Shown in pieces: positions 1-9,263 of a stretch of 64,000 bases of DNA (position 1 is its first letter; each line of letters starts with the position of its first letter). The notes below the pieces were generated by a model. The model did no database searches and had not been told where the DNA came from. It saw only the letters and a list, made by a program, of their open reading frames with translations. The position numbers were made by a program, and so were the translations under genes. The stretch lies in NCBI RefSeq assembly GCF_000265075.1, contig NZ_AJYA01000017.1, positions 1 to 64,000 on the forward strand, written 5' to 3'. Source of the stretch: Nitritalea halalkaliphila LW7. Its GTDB lineage: Bacteria > Bacteroidota > Bacteroidia > Cytophagales > Cyclobacteriaceae.

Positions 1-168
1 CCCCACACGGGGACGGTCCATCCGAAGCGAAGAGTCTGCAGGCGTTAGTCCTTTGCCGTTCCGGCAAAAGACAGCAGTCAGCAACAAAAGAAGTACGAAA
101 CAAACGACAGACAGTAAGAAGTAAAAAAGTAAGTTAGCCCTTTTTATCCAAAAACCCAGCCGTCCTCC
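1..168. other. edge region downstream of the metallophosphoesterase
   Basis: No coding region can be supported in these first bases. The only structured element is the perfect 17-nt dyad at 52-68, listed separately. The stop codon of the minus-strand phosphoesterase lies at 169, so this is its 3' flank. Confidence 0.6.
52..68. repeat. 17-nt perfect dyad, TTTGCCG-TTC-CGGCAAA
   Basis: Seven-base arms are perfectly complementary around a three-base centre. The minus strand carries a GAA triloop. This is one of eight perfect copies of a dispersed dyad family (TTTGSCN-NNN-NGSCAAA) in the window. It is intergenic. No T run follows the stem, so it is not an intrinsic terminator. Confidence 0.8.
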
Positions 169-1422
169 TTAAGAAACACGTCGGCGCAGTTCGATAACCG
201 TGATCTCCGGCCAAATCCCCACCCTGCCCGAAAAAGCGTGAAACCCAAACCCGCGATTTACATAGAGGTAGCGCCCCGCCTCCTCGGCCAGTCCCGCCCA
301 GTTTGGGTAGCGGTACTGTACGGGAGACCAGCGGACGATCGGCGTTTCGATACCGAACTGCATACCATGGGTATGGCCGGAAAGGGTGAGCTGAATGGGA
401 ATGGGATGGCTTTTTACGATTTCTGTCCAGTGGGAAGGATCATGCGAAAGGAGCACCTTAAAGGCAGACTCGGGCACGCCCTGAAGCGCCGCCTCTAAAT
501 CACCCTTGGCCTTAAATCCTACACCCCAGTTTTCCACGCCCAGCAGATACCAGGCCTCCTCCCCTCGGCTGATAGGCACATGCTCATCCAGCAAAAGACG
601 GAAGCCCATGTCTGCAAACTTTTGTTTTAAGGCAGCCAGATTGGCGGCTTTGTCCGCAGGACTCGGCCACTGCACATAATCGCCGTAGTCGTGATTTCCC
701 AGCACAGCGAACTTGCCATAAGGAGCTTCCAGGGTCTCAAAAATCGGTAATAGCGGATCGATTTCGTCCGCTTTATGGTTCACTAGATCCCCCGTGAACA
801 CGATGAGATCTGACTGTTGCCTTTGCGCCAGCGCCACCCCTTTCGCTACGGCCTGCTGATTTCGCAAGCTACCCGCGTGAATATCAGAGAGCTGCGTAAT
901 CGTAAAGCCCTCGAAGGCCTCGGGGAGTGCGTCCACATAGAGCACCTCGCGATGCACTTTATAGTTATACTTGCCCACCACGATGCCATACACGAAGCTA
1001 AAAAAGGGCACCGCCGCCACAGTGAGAGCCAGGATGCTGAGCCAGCTACGCCGTTCCGGCAAAGAAAACGCCTGCCCTTGCAGCAGCCCTATCCCCGCGC
1101 TAGCCTGTCGGTAAAGATCCTCCCCCAGTAAAAAAACCGATAGCGTCACCTGCGTGACCACCACGGTGAGGAAAACATTTAGCATGGACTGGGTGCTGGC
1201 CGTGATCTCTCCCTCAGAGAAAATGCGGAGGAAGGCCAGTAAAATCCAAACGGTCACGCCAGAAAACAGGATCCAGTAGATCACAGCGCCGAACTGCCGC
1301 GTCCTCGGGGCTGCATACACTTCTAATAAGGTGCGCACAGCTTGGAAGCTGTACCAATTTAGAAAGGTGGAAAACAACACCAAAGCGGTTAAAAACAGGA
1401 GCGCACCGAGCTGATTCATCAT
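169..1422 (-). CDS. membrane-anchored metallophosphoesterase
   Basis: A 417-residue calcineurin-like phosphoesterase of the YkuE type. About four hydrophobic segments (near residues 6-28, 45-65, 82-100 and 128-150) should anchor it in the inner membrane, with the catalytic domain after them. The dinuclear-metal motifs are all present in order: SDIHAGS (Asp180, His182), GDLVNH (211-), LGNHDYGD (241-), LSHDP (His327) and SGHTHG (349-353). The fold and metal site are secure. The substrate is unknown; relatives act on lipid or cell-wall phosphoesters. Two adjacent ATG codons (1422 and 1419) could start it. No operon partner is visible. Confidence 0.9.
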   Translation of the reverse strand: MMNQLGALLFLTALVLFSTFLNWYSFQAVRTLLEVYAAPRTRQFGAVIYWILFSGVTVWILLAFLRIFSEGEITASTQSMLNVFLTVVVTQVTLSVFLLGEDLYRQASAGIGLLQGQAFSLPERRSWLSILALTVAAVPFFSFVYGIVVGKYNYKVHREVLYVDALPEAFEGFTITQLSDIHAGSLRNQQAVAKGVALAQRQQSDLIVFTGDLVNHKADEIDPLLPIFETLEAPYGKFAVLGNHDYGDYVQWPSPADKAANLAALKQKFADMGFRLLLDEHVPISRGEEAWYLLGVENWGVGFKAKGDLEAALQGVPESAFKVLLSHDPSHWTEIVKSHPIPIQLTLSGHTHGMQFGIETPIVRWSPVQYRYPNWAGLAEEAGRYLYVNRGFGFHAFSGRVGIWPEITVIELRRRVS

Positions 1423-1506
1423 GTAGGGGGATAAATTTCTTTTATAGTACCCGATATGCCCCTAAAAAGTTCGCCCCTAAAGCGGTAATGGCGCACTGCG
1501 CCGCCC

Positions 1507-2256
1507 TTACATCAGCTGCAAGGAAAGCCCCTGAAAATCCTTTAGCAGCGGATCCTGAGGAGAAAGCTCGGTGATCAACGTCTGCACCTCGCCTAAAGCG
1601 CAGGTTTTATAGCGCTGCACAGAATATAATTTGTCCGAAACGGTCAGCAAAACTGTTTGGCGGGCAGACTGCAGCATGGCACGCTTTACCTGCACCACTT
1701 CCCAGTCGAACTCGGTCAGCCCATGATTCGGGTCCACGTACCCCGTTCCTAAAAAGCAGAGGTCAGCTCGGATATCGCGCAAGGCATGGATCACTGTACC
1801 CCCTATAGCGAACTTAGCATCGTGCAGCAATTTGCCCCCTAGAAAAATCACCTCGATCAGTGGAAACTCCATGAGCTGCAGGGCCACGTGCAAGCTGGGT
1901 GTAATGACCGTAAACTGCAGCTTGCGCGGAAAAAGCTTGACCACCTCCAGGTTGGTTGTCCCGCCACTCATCAGGAGTACCATTCCCTCCCGGATGAGGT
2001 GAACAGCCTTCTCTGCGATAACGATTTTTTTTCCGTGTAGGTAGATGGAGGCATCGTTCGGAGAGGCCGTAAGGAAGCCGATGGAAGTAGCCCCGCCATG
2101 CACCTTTCGTAGTTTTTTCTCTTTATCCAATTCCTTTACATCGCGCCGGACGGTATCGATGGATACCGACAGGTGCTCGGATAGATCGGTAAGCAGCACC
2201 CGATTATGGAGGTGTACCTGATCTAAAATGTACTTTTGACGCTCTTCTTTTAGCAT
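1507..2256 (-). CDS. DeoR-family transcriptional regulator
   Basis: A 249-residue repressor with an N-terminal DeoR helix-turn-helix (residues about 1-57, with LLTDLSEHLSVSIDTVRRDV) and a C-terminal DeoRC effector domain related to sugar-phosphate isomerases (about 75-235, with LLMSGGTTNLEVVKLFP). Family members bind phosphorylated sugars and control sugar catabolism genes. No sugar operon is adjacent, so its target cannot be read from context. It is transcribed away from the amidase gene across a short AT-rich divergent region (2257-2424) that probably holds both promoters. Confidence 0.9.
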   Translation of the reverse strand: MLKEERQKYILDQVHLHNRVLLTDLSEHLSVSIDTVRRDVKELDKEKKLRKVHGGATSIGFLTASPNDASIYLHGKKIVIAEKAVHLIREGMVLLMSGGTTNLEVVKLFPRKLQFTVITPSLHVALQLMEFPLIEVIFLGGKLLHDAKFAIGGTVIHALRDIRADLCFLGTGYVDPNHGLTEFDWEVVQVKRAMLQSARQTVLLTVSDKLYSVQRYKTCALGEVQTLITELSPQDPLLKDFQGLSLQLM

Positions 2257-2424
2257 ATCTTCCTAAGGCTATGGAAATCAAAAACAAAATAAAACAGCAG
2301 GCCTTGACGTGTTTTATCTTAAACTTGCTTTAATTTAGGTATATTTTCGATTTCTCCAGCATAAAAACGCAAAAACCAGCAAAAAAATGGTGAAAATCCT
2401 TGTATTCTTCCCTTCAGGAAGCCT

Positions 2425-3075
2425 ATGTTTCGGCTGCTGCTCCTGCTCATCGGCTTCTCAGCCTTGTCCTGTGCCTCCCGTCCGACTTTTCGGATCCATG
2501 AAAAGCCCATCGCCTATGATGCGGTTCGCGACAGTTTGTCCCTGCAGTACTTGCAGCAGCGCCATGGGCTGGACGTAAGCAGTACCGCCATCACCCCTGA
2601 AATGATCGTGGTACATTGGACGGCCGTACCCACACTGGAAGCTACTTATGAGGTATTTAATCCCGTACTCTTAGGAGGCCGCCCAGAACTCAGCAGCGCA
2701 TCGGCCTTAAATGTTTCGGCACATTTTTTGGTGGACCGCAACGGCAGCATTTGGCGACTCTTACCGGATACCGCTTTCGGGCGCCATACCATCGGACTGA
2801 ACTACATGGCCATCGGTATCGAAAACATCGGAGGCCCAGATGCTCCCCTAACCCGCGCTCAGCTGAAGGCGAATGCCGCCCTCATCGAGCACCTACAGCG
2901 GCGGCATAACATCCGCTATGTGATCGGACACCATGAATATGAAGCATTTAAAGACAGTCCGCTTTGGAAAGAGACAGACCCGGACTACATCACGAAAAAG
3001 CAAGACCCTGGGGATGCCTTTATGCGTCGCCTACGTAAAAAACTTGGCCGCGACCGCTTCCAGTCCCAGCCGTAA
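2425..3075 (+). CDS. lipoprotein N-acetylmuramoyl-L-alanine amidase
   Basis: A 216-residue Amidase_2 (T7 lysozyme/AmpD-like) enzyme expected to cut the amide between MurNAc and the stem peptide. A lipobox ending in Cys16 (GFSALSCAS) indicates lipid anchoring after export. Candidate zinc ligands and catalytic positions are His64 in VVHWTA, His159/160 in IGHHEYE and Asp185 in KKQDPGDAF. His100 and His121 also lie in conserved-looking strands. It is 9 bp upstream of the GHL10 lipoprotein, probably one transcript of envelope enzymes. Family assignment is good; the exact substrate is inferred. Confidence 0.88.
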   Translation: MFRLLLLLIGFSALSCASRPTFRIHEKPIAYDAVRDSLSLQYLQQRHGLDVSSTAITPEMIVVHWTAVPTLEATYEVFNPVLLGGRPELSSASALNVSAHFLVDRNGSIWRLLPDTAFGRHTIGLNYMAIGIENIGGPDAPLTRAQLKANAALIEHLQRRHNIRYVIGHHEYEAFKDSPLWKETDPDYITKKQDPGDAFMRRLRKKLGRDRFQSQP

Positions 3076-3084
3076 CCTACTTGT

Positions 3085-4712
3085 ATGCGCTTAAAGCCTC
3101 GCTTTCGTTCCTTTTTGTTCACGATACTGGGCGGCTCCGCCCTACTTATCGGTCTTTTTTTTGGCTGTAAGCCAAAGCCCACGCAGGCACCCTCCACACG
3201 CAGCAGCATCCCCCTTCCGATGGATGCAGGCACCCCTCCTGTGCCACTTCCGGAGCGCACGATCCGAACCCTGCCGGCTGGAGACCTGCTGCCGCTCCTA
3301 GATAAAGCTCCGATGGCTTTGCCGGAGGAAATGCGCGCTGTTTGGGTCGCCACCGTCGCGAATATCGACTGGCCTATTCGTGGGAATCGGGATTTTGCTG
3401 CCAACAAGCAAGATTTCCTACGTTTACTTGATTATTACGCAGCGCTGCACTTTAATACCGTGATCGTGCAAGTACGGACGGCCGGAGATGCCTTTTACCC
3501 CAGTGCAGAAGCCCCCTACTCTCGGTTTTTGACGGGAAAAGAAGGAGAAGGTCTGCGCGACCAGGCGGATCCACTCGCCTGGATGATCGCCGAAACCCAT
3601 CGGCGCGGCATGCAGTTTCATGCTTGGATTAATCCCTATCGGGCCACCACCACGGCAGACATCTCCGTGCTGAGTCCCCGCCATGACCTTCTGCAGCATC
3701 CTGACTGGATGATCGCCTATGACAAGCGCTATTACTACGACCCAGGAAACCCAGAGGTGCAGGCCAAGCTGCTACGCGTGGTGCGTGAACTCTGTCTCCA
3801 TTATCCGATCGACGCCATACATATCGACGATTACTTCTATCCGTATAAGGTGGGGAATCAGGACTTTCCCGATGGAGAAACCTTTAAGCGCTTTGGCCGG
3901 TCAGGCCAAAATCTAGGGGACTGGAGAAGAGAAAACATCAACCGCTTCATCGGCGATATCCACCGGATGCTGCGGGCGGATTTTCCACATATCGCACTGG
4001 GCGTGAGCCCTTTCGGAGTGTGGAGAAATAAAAACAAGGACCCGAGAGGCAGTGCGACGCAGGCAGGGCCTACCGCCTACGATGAAACCTATGCCGACAT
4101 CGTGCACTGGATCGAACAGGGCTGGGTGGACTATGTGGCGCCACAGCTGTACTGGAGCTTGCACTACCCGATCGCCTCTCATGAGGTGCTGCTGGAGTGG
4201 TGGCACCGCTATGCAGATCGAACACACATCTACATCGGAAATGCCGCTTATAAGATTAAAAATAACGGAGACAAGGCCTGGGATAAGGAAGATGAACTCT
4301 TACAGCAGGTGGCAGCACGCAAGAAATATCCGCTTTTAAAAGGAAATGCCTTTTATAATGCCTCCAGCCTCATGCGGCAGCATCCGGAAATCGCCCGACG
4401 CTATCTGCTGCGCACTTTCAGTCGCCCGCGCGTGTTCCGGCACGTCGTCAGGGATTGGCAGAAGCGGAAATTTTAGGCCTTGCCTTGCGGCAAAACGAGC
4501 TGCAGGTCTCCTTCTCAGGTCGGGACATAAAAGGGATATTCGTCACCTATCCCGCCTCAGGATTACAGCCCATTAAACGCAGTTTTTATCCCATTCGTTC
4601 TGGAGAAACTCAGCTGCAAATCCCCGCCCCTTCTGCGGGAACGCGCATACAGCTGAGCCTCCTGGATACCCAAGATCGAGAAAGTGTGGGGTACACCTAC
4701 CGGGTGCCGTAA
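3085..4712 (+). CDS. glycosyl hydrolase-like 10 (GHL10/DUF187) lipoprotein, frameshifted
   Basis: Lipoprotein of the YngK type with a lipobox around LFFGCKPKP (residues about 25-33) and a GHL10 TIM-barrel domain recognisable from EMRAVWVATVANIDWP, MQFHAWINPYRAT, IDAIHIDDYFYPY and WVDYVAPQLYWS. These proteins are thought to act on cell-wall or exported glycans; the activity is unproven. The reading frame stops at 4476, but the +2 frame continues to 4712 as a plausible C-terminal beta domain. One missing C in the run at 4425-4427 rejoins them (about 542 residues). The lipobox cysteine codon lies inside the dyad at 3160-3176. Probably in one transcript with the amidase. Confidence 0.82.
3160..3176. 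repeat. 17-nt perfect dyad, TTTGGCT-GTA-AGCCAAA (intragenic)
   Basis: Perfect seven-base arms around GTA, a GNA-type triloop on the plus strand. The dyad lies inside the signal peptide of the GHL10 lipoprotein and encodes Phe-Gly-Cys-Lys-Pro, including the lipobox cysteine. The innermost pair is T:A where other copies have C:G or G:C, as expected if pairing rather than sequence is conserved. Confidence 0.75.
3892..3910. repeat. dyad variant with 5-base centre, TTTGGCC-GGTCA-GGCCAAA
   Basis: Same arms as the 17-nt dyad family but with a five-base centre. It lies inside the GHL10 coding sequence. It may be a diverged member of the family. Confidence 0.55.
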
Positions 4713-4727
4713 CGAAAACGCGCTGCG

Positions 4728-5366
4728 CTAATTTCGTGTAATTAACCGAAACTGATCCATCACGCGATAAGTTGCGCGGGTGAGGTCCGTGGTAAAGGTG
4801 TCCTCCCGCTGATCGAAGGCAGCAGCGGTATAGCCCTGCCAAACGGTCTGCCCGCGACGGTTATCGATTACGAAAACGACTAAAAGCCCTGGATTTTCGA
4901 CGTAGCGAACACGATTGTAGTTTTCATCACGCTCCTGAGGCGTGAAGCCTTTCTCGGCATCTTCGCTGAGGTAATCCGGCTCTTCTAGGGATTCGATACC
5001 TCTGCGCTGCAGCCACCAGTCGAAATGCGGCTGATCGTAACCACGGTATTTCACTTGGTCAGTAAATAATTTATAATTCACTAAAATATCAGGCTTATCT
5101 GGGTTAAAACGAAATCCCTGGGAGTTTAGCCGTGTAGCGATGGTGTTTCGGATAACTTGGTAGAACACTAGGCTGTCCGGATGCGTGTTTTCCACAAAAC
5201 CAAAAGTTTTATATCGTTTAAACTTTCCGGAATAATCGAAATCATATTCCGCTACAAAATCTCTTTGGGAAGCGCATGAACTAAAGAGCAGTAGGATTAC
5301 TGCACAGCTAAGTAGAAAACGGGAAACAGGCATAGGGCAATAGGATTTGAGCGTGTAAAGAAACAA
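4728..5366 (-). CDS. DUF4136 lipoprotein
   Basis: A 212-residue envelope lipoprotein. The Met at 5333 gives a cleaner signal peptide (VILLLFSSCAS with the lipobox cysteine) than the Met at 5366. The mature part matches DUF4136: an early YKTFGFVE segment, a DILVNYKLF strand, and a late IDNRRGQTVWQGYT strand before the C-terminal helix. These proteins are common in Bacteroidota and Proteobacteria, and their function is unknown. Its stop lies 15 bp from the end of the convergent GHL10 gene. Confidence 0.82.
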   Translation of the reverse strand: MFLYTLKSYCPMPVSRFLLSCAVILLLFSSCASQRDFVAEYDFDYSGKFKRYKTFGFVENTHPDSLVFYQVIRNTIATRLNSQGFRFNPDKPDILVNYKLFTDQVKYRGYDQPHFDWWLQRRGIESLEEPDYLSEDAEKGFTPQERDENYNRVRYVENPGLLVVFVIDNRRGQTVWQGYTAAAFDQREDTFTTDLTRATYRVMDQFRLITRN

Positions 5367-5583
5367 GAAACGTTTGTATATACTTGTTTCTTAACCCTTT
5401 GGATGCATTTGAGTTTAAAAAAAAACCAAATTTTACACGATGCAAGCTTCCTTTTAAAATGCTATTGTATCGAGGAATAGCAAGGCACCCTCAAATCGAT
5501 CGGAATCATGCGTTGAGCCCGCTGTAAGATTAGGTCTCCCTACTTCTTTTTAATAAAAATTCGTGAGAAATAAATTTCTTTTA

Positions 5584-6659
5584 TCAAACGAAATCTTCTC
5601 CTTTATCTTTTGCAGCTGCTACGAACTTGCGGAATTTTTTTTCATTTTCTAATCGGCAGATAAGAATCACATTTTCTGTTTCGTTCACCAGGTAGCCGTC
5701 TAAATCCTCTACGACCAGTAGCTTTTGCGGGCTCACCCGCAGGTAACTGTTCTTCGTGTTAAAAAGCAGTGCATTTGCATCGATCACATTATTTTCCAGA
5801 TCCCGGCCTTTTACGTCGTGTAGGCTCATCCAGGAGCCTAGATCAGACCAGCCACATCTGCGAGGAGGGTGTAGACATTAGTAGCCTTTTCTAAAATACC
5901 GATGTCGATGGAAACATTTTTTACCAGGGAGTAGGCGCGCTTGATAAAAGCGGTCTCGTCTTCTGTGTCCAGATACTGCTCCCCTTCCTCGAAGGCTTCG
6001 GCCACCTCAGGTAAATGCTTTTCGAAGGCATGAATGATACTGGGGACAGTCCACACGAAGATACCCGCGTTCCAGACAAAGTCTCCGCTATCGATAAAGG
6101 CCTGTGCCAGCTGCTCGTCTGGCTTTTCGGTAAATGTTTTGACTTTAAAAACAGAGGTATCAGGCTTCTGTATGTACTGAATATATCCGAATCCTGTCTC
6201 AGGCCGATTCGGCTGAATACCGATAGTGAGCAGGCGATTCTCTCTACTGGCGCAAGCCACTAAAGCATCTTGCATCACTTTTTGGAACTGTTCTTCCTTT
6301 AAAATAAGATGATCTGAGGGCGTTACGATGAGTTTAGCCTCCGGGTCTATTCGTCTTATTTTATAGCAAGCGTAGGCCACACAGGTCGCTGTATTTCGTC
6401 GTAGGGGTTCAGCTAAAACATGTGCTTGCGGTAAAGCCGGCAGTTGCTCAAAAACAAATTTTCGATACTTCTTATTGGTCACCACGAAAATCCTGTCCGG
6501 GCTTGTTAACGGCAGGAAACGCTCATAAGTCATTTGCAGAAGGGTTTTCCCTGTCCCCAAAACATCTAAGAACTGTTTGGGCTTTTTTACCCGGCTGTAG
6601 GGCCAGAAACGGGTGCCTACACCACCTGCCATGATGACGATAAAGGGGTTTTGATCCAT
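5584..6659 (-). CDS. manC: mannose-1-phosphate guanylyltransferase, frameshifted
   Basis: Makes GDP-mannose from mannose-1-phosphate and GTP. The start is the ATG at 6659, giving MDQNPFIVIMAGGVGTRFWP. The nucleotidyltransferase signature GGVGTRFWP and the downstream VKKPKQFLD, TPSDH and GDFVWNAGIF motifs are typical of this family. The frame ends early at 5838 just after LADV. Restoring one G in the short run whose plus-strand complement is 5852-5853 joins it to GWSDLGSW and the C-terminal segment that stops at 5584, giving about 359 residues, the usual length. The enzyme is cytoplasmic and feeds glycan synthesis. The upstream 345 bp contain one dyad repeat. Confidence 0.85.
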
Positions 6660-6816
6660 AAGAAGGGCGGGGTGCTCCCCGAGTGACAAATTTTTAAAAT
6701 GAACGACTACCTATTAAGCATGCGTAAGATACGGCAGAAAGGTTACAGCAGCAAATCGAAAAGCGAAGGATGGCGCAGAAATTAGCGTGCCTCGGTCGCC
6801 TTTTTCCGACGCGCTT

Positions 6817-6833
6817 TTTGGCCTACGGCCAAA
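6817..6833. repeat. 17-nt perfect dyad, TTTGGCC-TAC-GGCCAAA
   Basis: Perfect seven-base arms around a three-base centre; the minus strand reads GTA in the loop, a GNA triloop closed by C:G. It lies between manC and recQ, about 160 bp upstream of the manC start. Confidence 0.8.
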
Positions 6834-6998
6834 GTGGTAAAAGCAAAAGCAATGGCCTGTTTTCGTCCAGAAACCCTCCTGCCCAGTAAAAGAATGCTGT
6901 ATAGCAGTAGCAGTCAAAAAAATGCGCGTAATATCTCGCCTGCCTACAACTGACTTTCTAAAATTTTTCTTAATTTCATGTTTACTTAAGTTAATGCT

Positions 6999-7006
6999 TA
7001 AATTTG
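6999..7006 (+). promoter_or_regulatory. -7 box TAAATTTG ahead of recQ
   Basis: Matches the Bacteroidota -7 consensus TAnnTTTG. Initiation a few bases downstream would give a leader of about 60 nt before the proposed GTG start at 7073. No clear -33 TTTG partner is seen. Confidence 0.4.
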
Positions 7007-7072
7007 TATAGCCAAAGTGCTTGTCACCCGCAGATATTCCTGCAAAGCACAGATCATAAATCGAAGAGAAGA

Positions 7073-9249
7073 GTGGAGCAACGTGTAAAGGATAACTTAA
7101 AAAAGATTTTCGGATTTAGCCAGTTCAGAGGTACGCAAGAGGCCATCGTAGACAGCGTCTTAAAAGGCAAAAACACTTTTGTCATTATGCCTACGGGGGC
7201 GGGCAAGTCGCTGTGTTATCAGCTACCCGCGGTCATCCTCGATGGAACTGCTATCGTCATCTCGCCGCTCATCGCACTGATGAAAAACCAAGTTGATCAG
7301 CTCAATGCTATTGGTGTTACGGCCTATTTCCTTAATTCTACCCTAAATAAATCAGAAGTCAACAAGGTGAAGGCGGAGGTGCTTTCTGGTCATGCAAAAT
7401 TACTTTATGTGGCGCCTGAAAGTCTCACCAAGGAGGAGAACATCGCCTTTCTGCAGCAGGCTAACATTAGCTTCGTTGCCATAGATGAGGCGCACTGTAT
7501 TTCCGAATGGGGGCATGATTTTCGTCCCGAATATAGAAAAATAAAAAGCATCATCGCACAGCTGGGCAAGCAGCTGCCGATCATCGCGCTGACCGCTACG
7601 GCCACACCGAAGGTGCAGCAGGATATTCAGCGCAACTTACAGATGGAAGAGGCGGACCTGTACAAGTCTTCTTTTAATCGAACCAATCTCTACTATGAAA
7701 TTCGGCCTAAATTAAAAGAAGAGACACGGAAACAGATCATCCGCTACATCAAGAACCAGAAGGGCAAGTCAGGCATCATCTACTGCTTGAGCCGAAAAAA
7801 AGTGGAAGAGATCGCTGAGCTCTTGACCGTAAACGGCATCAAGGCAGCCCCTTACCACGCCGGCTTGGACCAGCAGGTGCGCATGAAGAATCAGGATGAC
7901 TTCTTGAATGAAGAGGTTGATGTCATCGTCGCTACGATCGCCTTCGGTATGGGCATCGACAAGCCTGATGTGCGCTATGTCATCCACTACGATGTACCGA
8001 AATCCCTAGAAGGCTATTACCAAGAAACAGGTAGAGCCGGCCGTGATGGATTAGAAGGCCACTGCCTGATGTTCTATCGCTACGAGGACATCATCAAGCT
8101 AGAAAAATTCAATAAAGACAAGCCCGTCACCGAGCGAGAAAATGCGCGCCTACTTCTGCAGGAAATGGCCGCCTATGCCGAAAGTTCCGTTTGCCGCAGG
8201 CGCTTTATCCTCCATTACTTCGGAGAGATCATGGAAAAAGACTGCGGCTACTGTGACAATTGTAAAAAGCCGAAAGAGAGCTTTCAGGCGCGGGAGCTTC
8301 TCCTACAAGGTTTACAAACTGTGGAACAGACAGGAAGTCGATTCCTGATGGACCATCTGGTCAATGTCCTTCGCGGGGTGAAAAACGATTACATGAGCTC
8401 CTACGGCCATGATGCTTTACCTGTTTTCGGGGTAGGCGCGGAACTCGATGAGCGGCTATGGAAAAGCATTTTCCGCCAGGCGCTGATCTTTAATTTCCTG
8501 GAAAAGGATATCGAAAGCTATGGCGTCCTCAAGCTCACCCCGAAAGGCATTTCCTTTATGGAGAGCCCCTTCGATCTGCTCATGTCTAAAGACCATGACT
8601 TCGAATCCATGCTCGAAAACGATGGGCAGGAAGAAGGGCACATGGAGCGTAAGGCACACGATGAGAAACTGTTCGAGCTTTTAAAGCTGGAGCGTAAAAA
8701 GGTGGCGAAAGCAAAGGTCTTCCTCCTTATGTGATCTTCCAAGATCCTTCCCTCGAAGAAATGGCTACCGTCTACCCTACTACCCGCGATGAACTGGCCC
8801 AAATAAATGGGGTGGGCATGGGCAAAGTGGCCAAGTTTGGCGCCTCTTTCTTAAAGCTCATCTCCAACTACGTCGAGGAAAATGAGATCATCACCGCCTC
8901 AGACGTGGTAGTAAAAAGCTCTGGAACACGTTCCAAAGTGAAAATTTCGATCATCCAACAAGTGGACAGAAAAATCGACCTGGAGGATATCGCATCTAAC
9001 CTGAACCTGAGCATGCAAGAGCTCCTTCAAGAGATCGAGCAAATCATCTACTCAGGCACGAAACTGAATATCAATTACTATATCGAAAATATCATGGACG
9101 AGGAGCGCGAAGACATCCTCCACGATTACTTCATGACGGCCAGCTCGGATAATATCCGCCTAGCAATGGAGGAATTAGAAGATGAGGACTTCGCTGAAGA
9201 AGAAATCCGCGTGTACCGGATTAAATTTATCTCGGACCATGCCAACTAA
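7073..9249 (+). CDS. recQ: ATP-dependent DNA helicase RecQ, frameshifted
   Basis: A 3'-5' helicase for recombination and fork repair. No ATG begins the frame; a GTG at 7073 (Val-Glu-Gln-Arg then the LKKIFGFSQFRG opening) is the best start. Motifs in order are MPTGAGKSLCYQLP (Walker A), IDEAHCISEWGHDFRPEY (motif II), ALTATATP, the GIIYC strand and YYQETGRAGRDG (motif VI). A zinc-binding cysteine cluster (CRRR...CGYCDNC), the RQC winged helix and a C-terminal HRDC domain follow. The frame breaks at 8734; one G missing from the run at 8716-8717 restores KAKGLPPYVIFQDPS and continues to 9249, about 725 residues. purD follows after 14 bp. Confidence 0.93.
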
Positions 9250-9263
9250 CCCGCAGTAAGAAC

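Larger units (their letters stand above)
6660..7072. other. divergent intergenic region between manC and recQ
   Basis: This stretch has no supportable gene. It holds the dyad repeat at 6817-6833 and a -7-like box TAAATTTG at 6999-7006 suited to recQ. The rest is unremarkable. Confidence 0.6.

Noticed and set aside
1040-1075. Dyad-like CGCCGTTCCGGCAAAG in the phosphoesterase gene
   Set aside because: Only four base pairs match and the left TTT is missing. It may be a decayed copy but cannot be supported.
8700-8760. Programmed frameshifting in recQ
   Set aside because: The break is a loss of one G in a GGG run, as in many unrelated genes of this window. No shared slippery heptamer or downstream structure was seen, and a sequencing error explains all of them.
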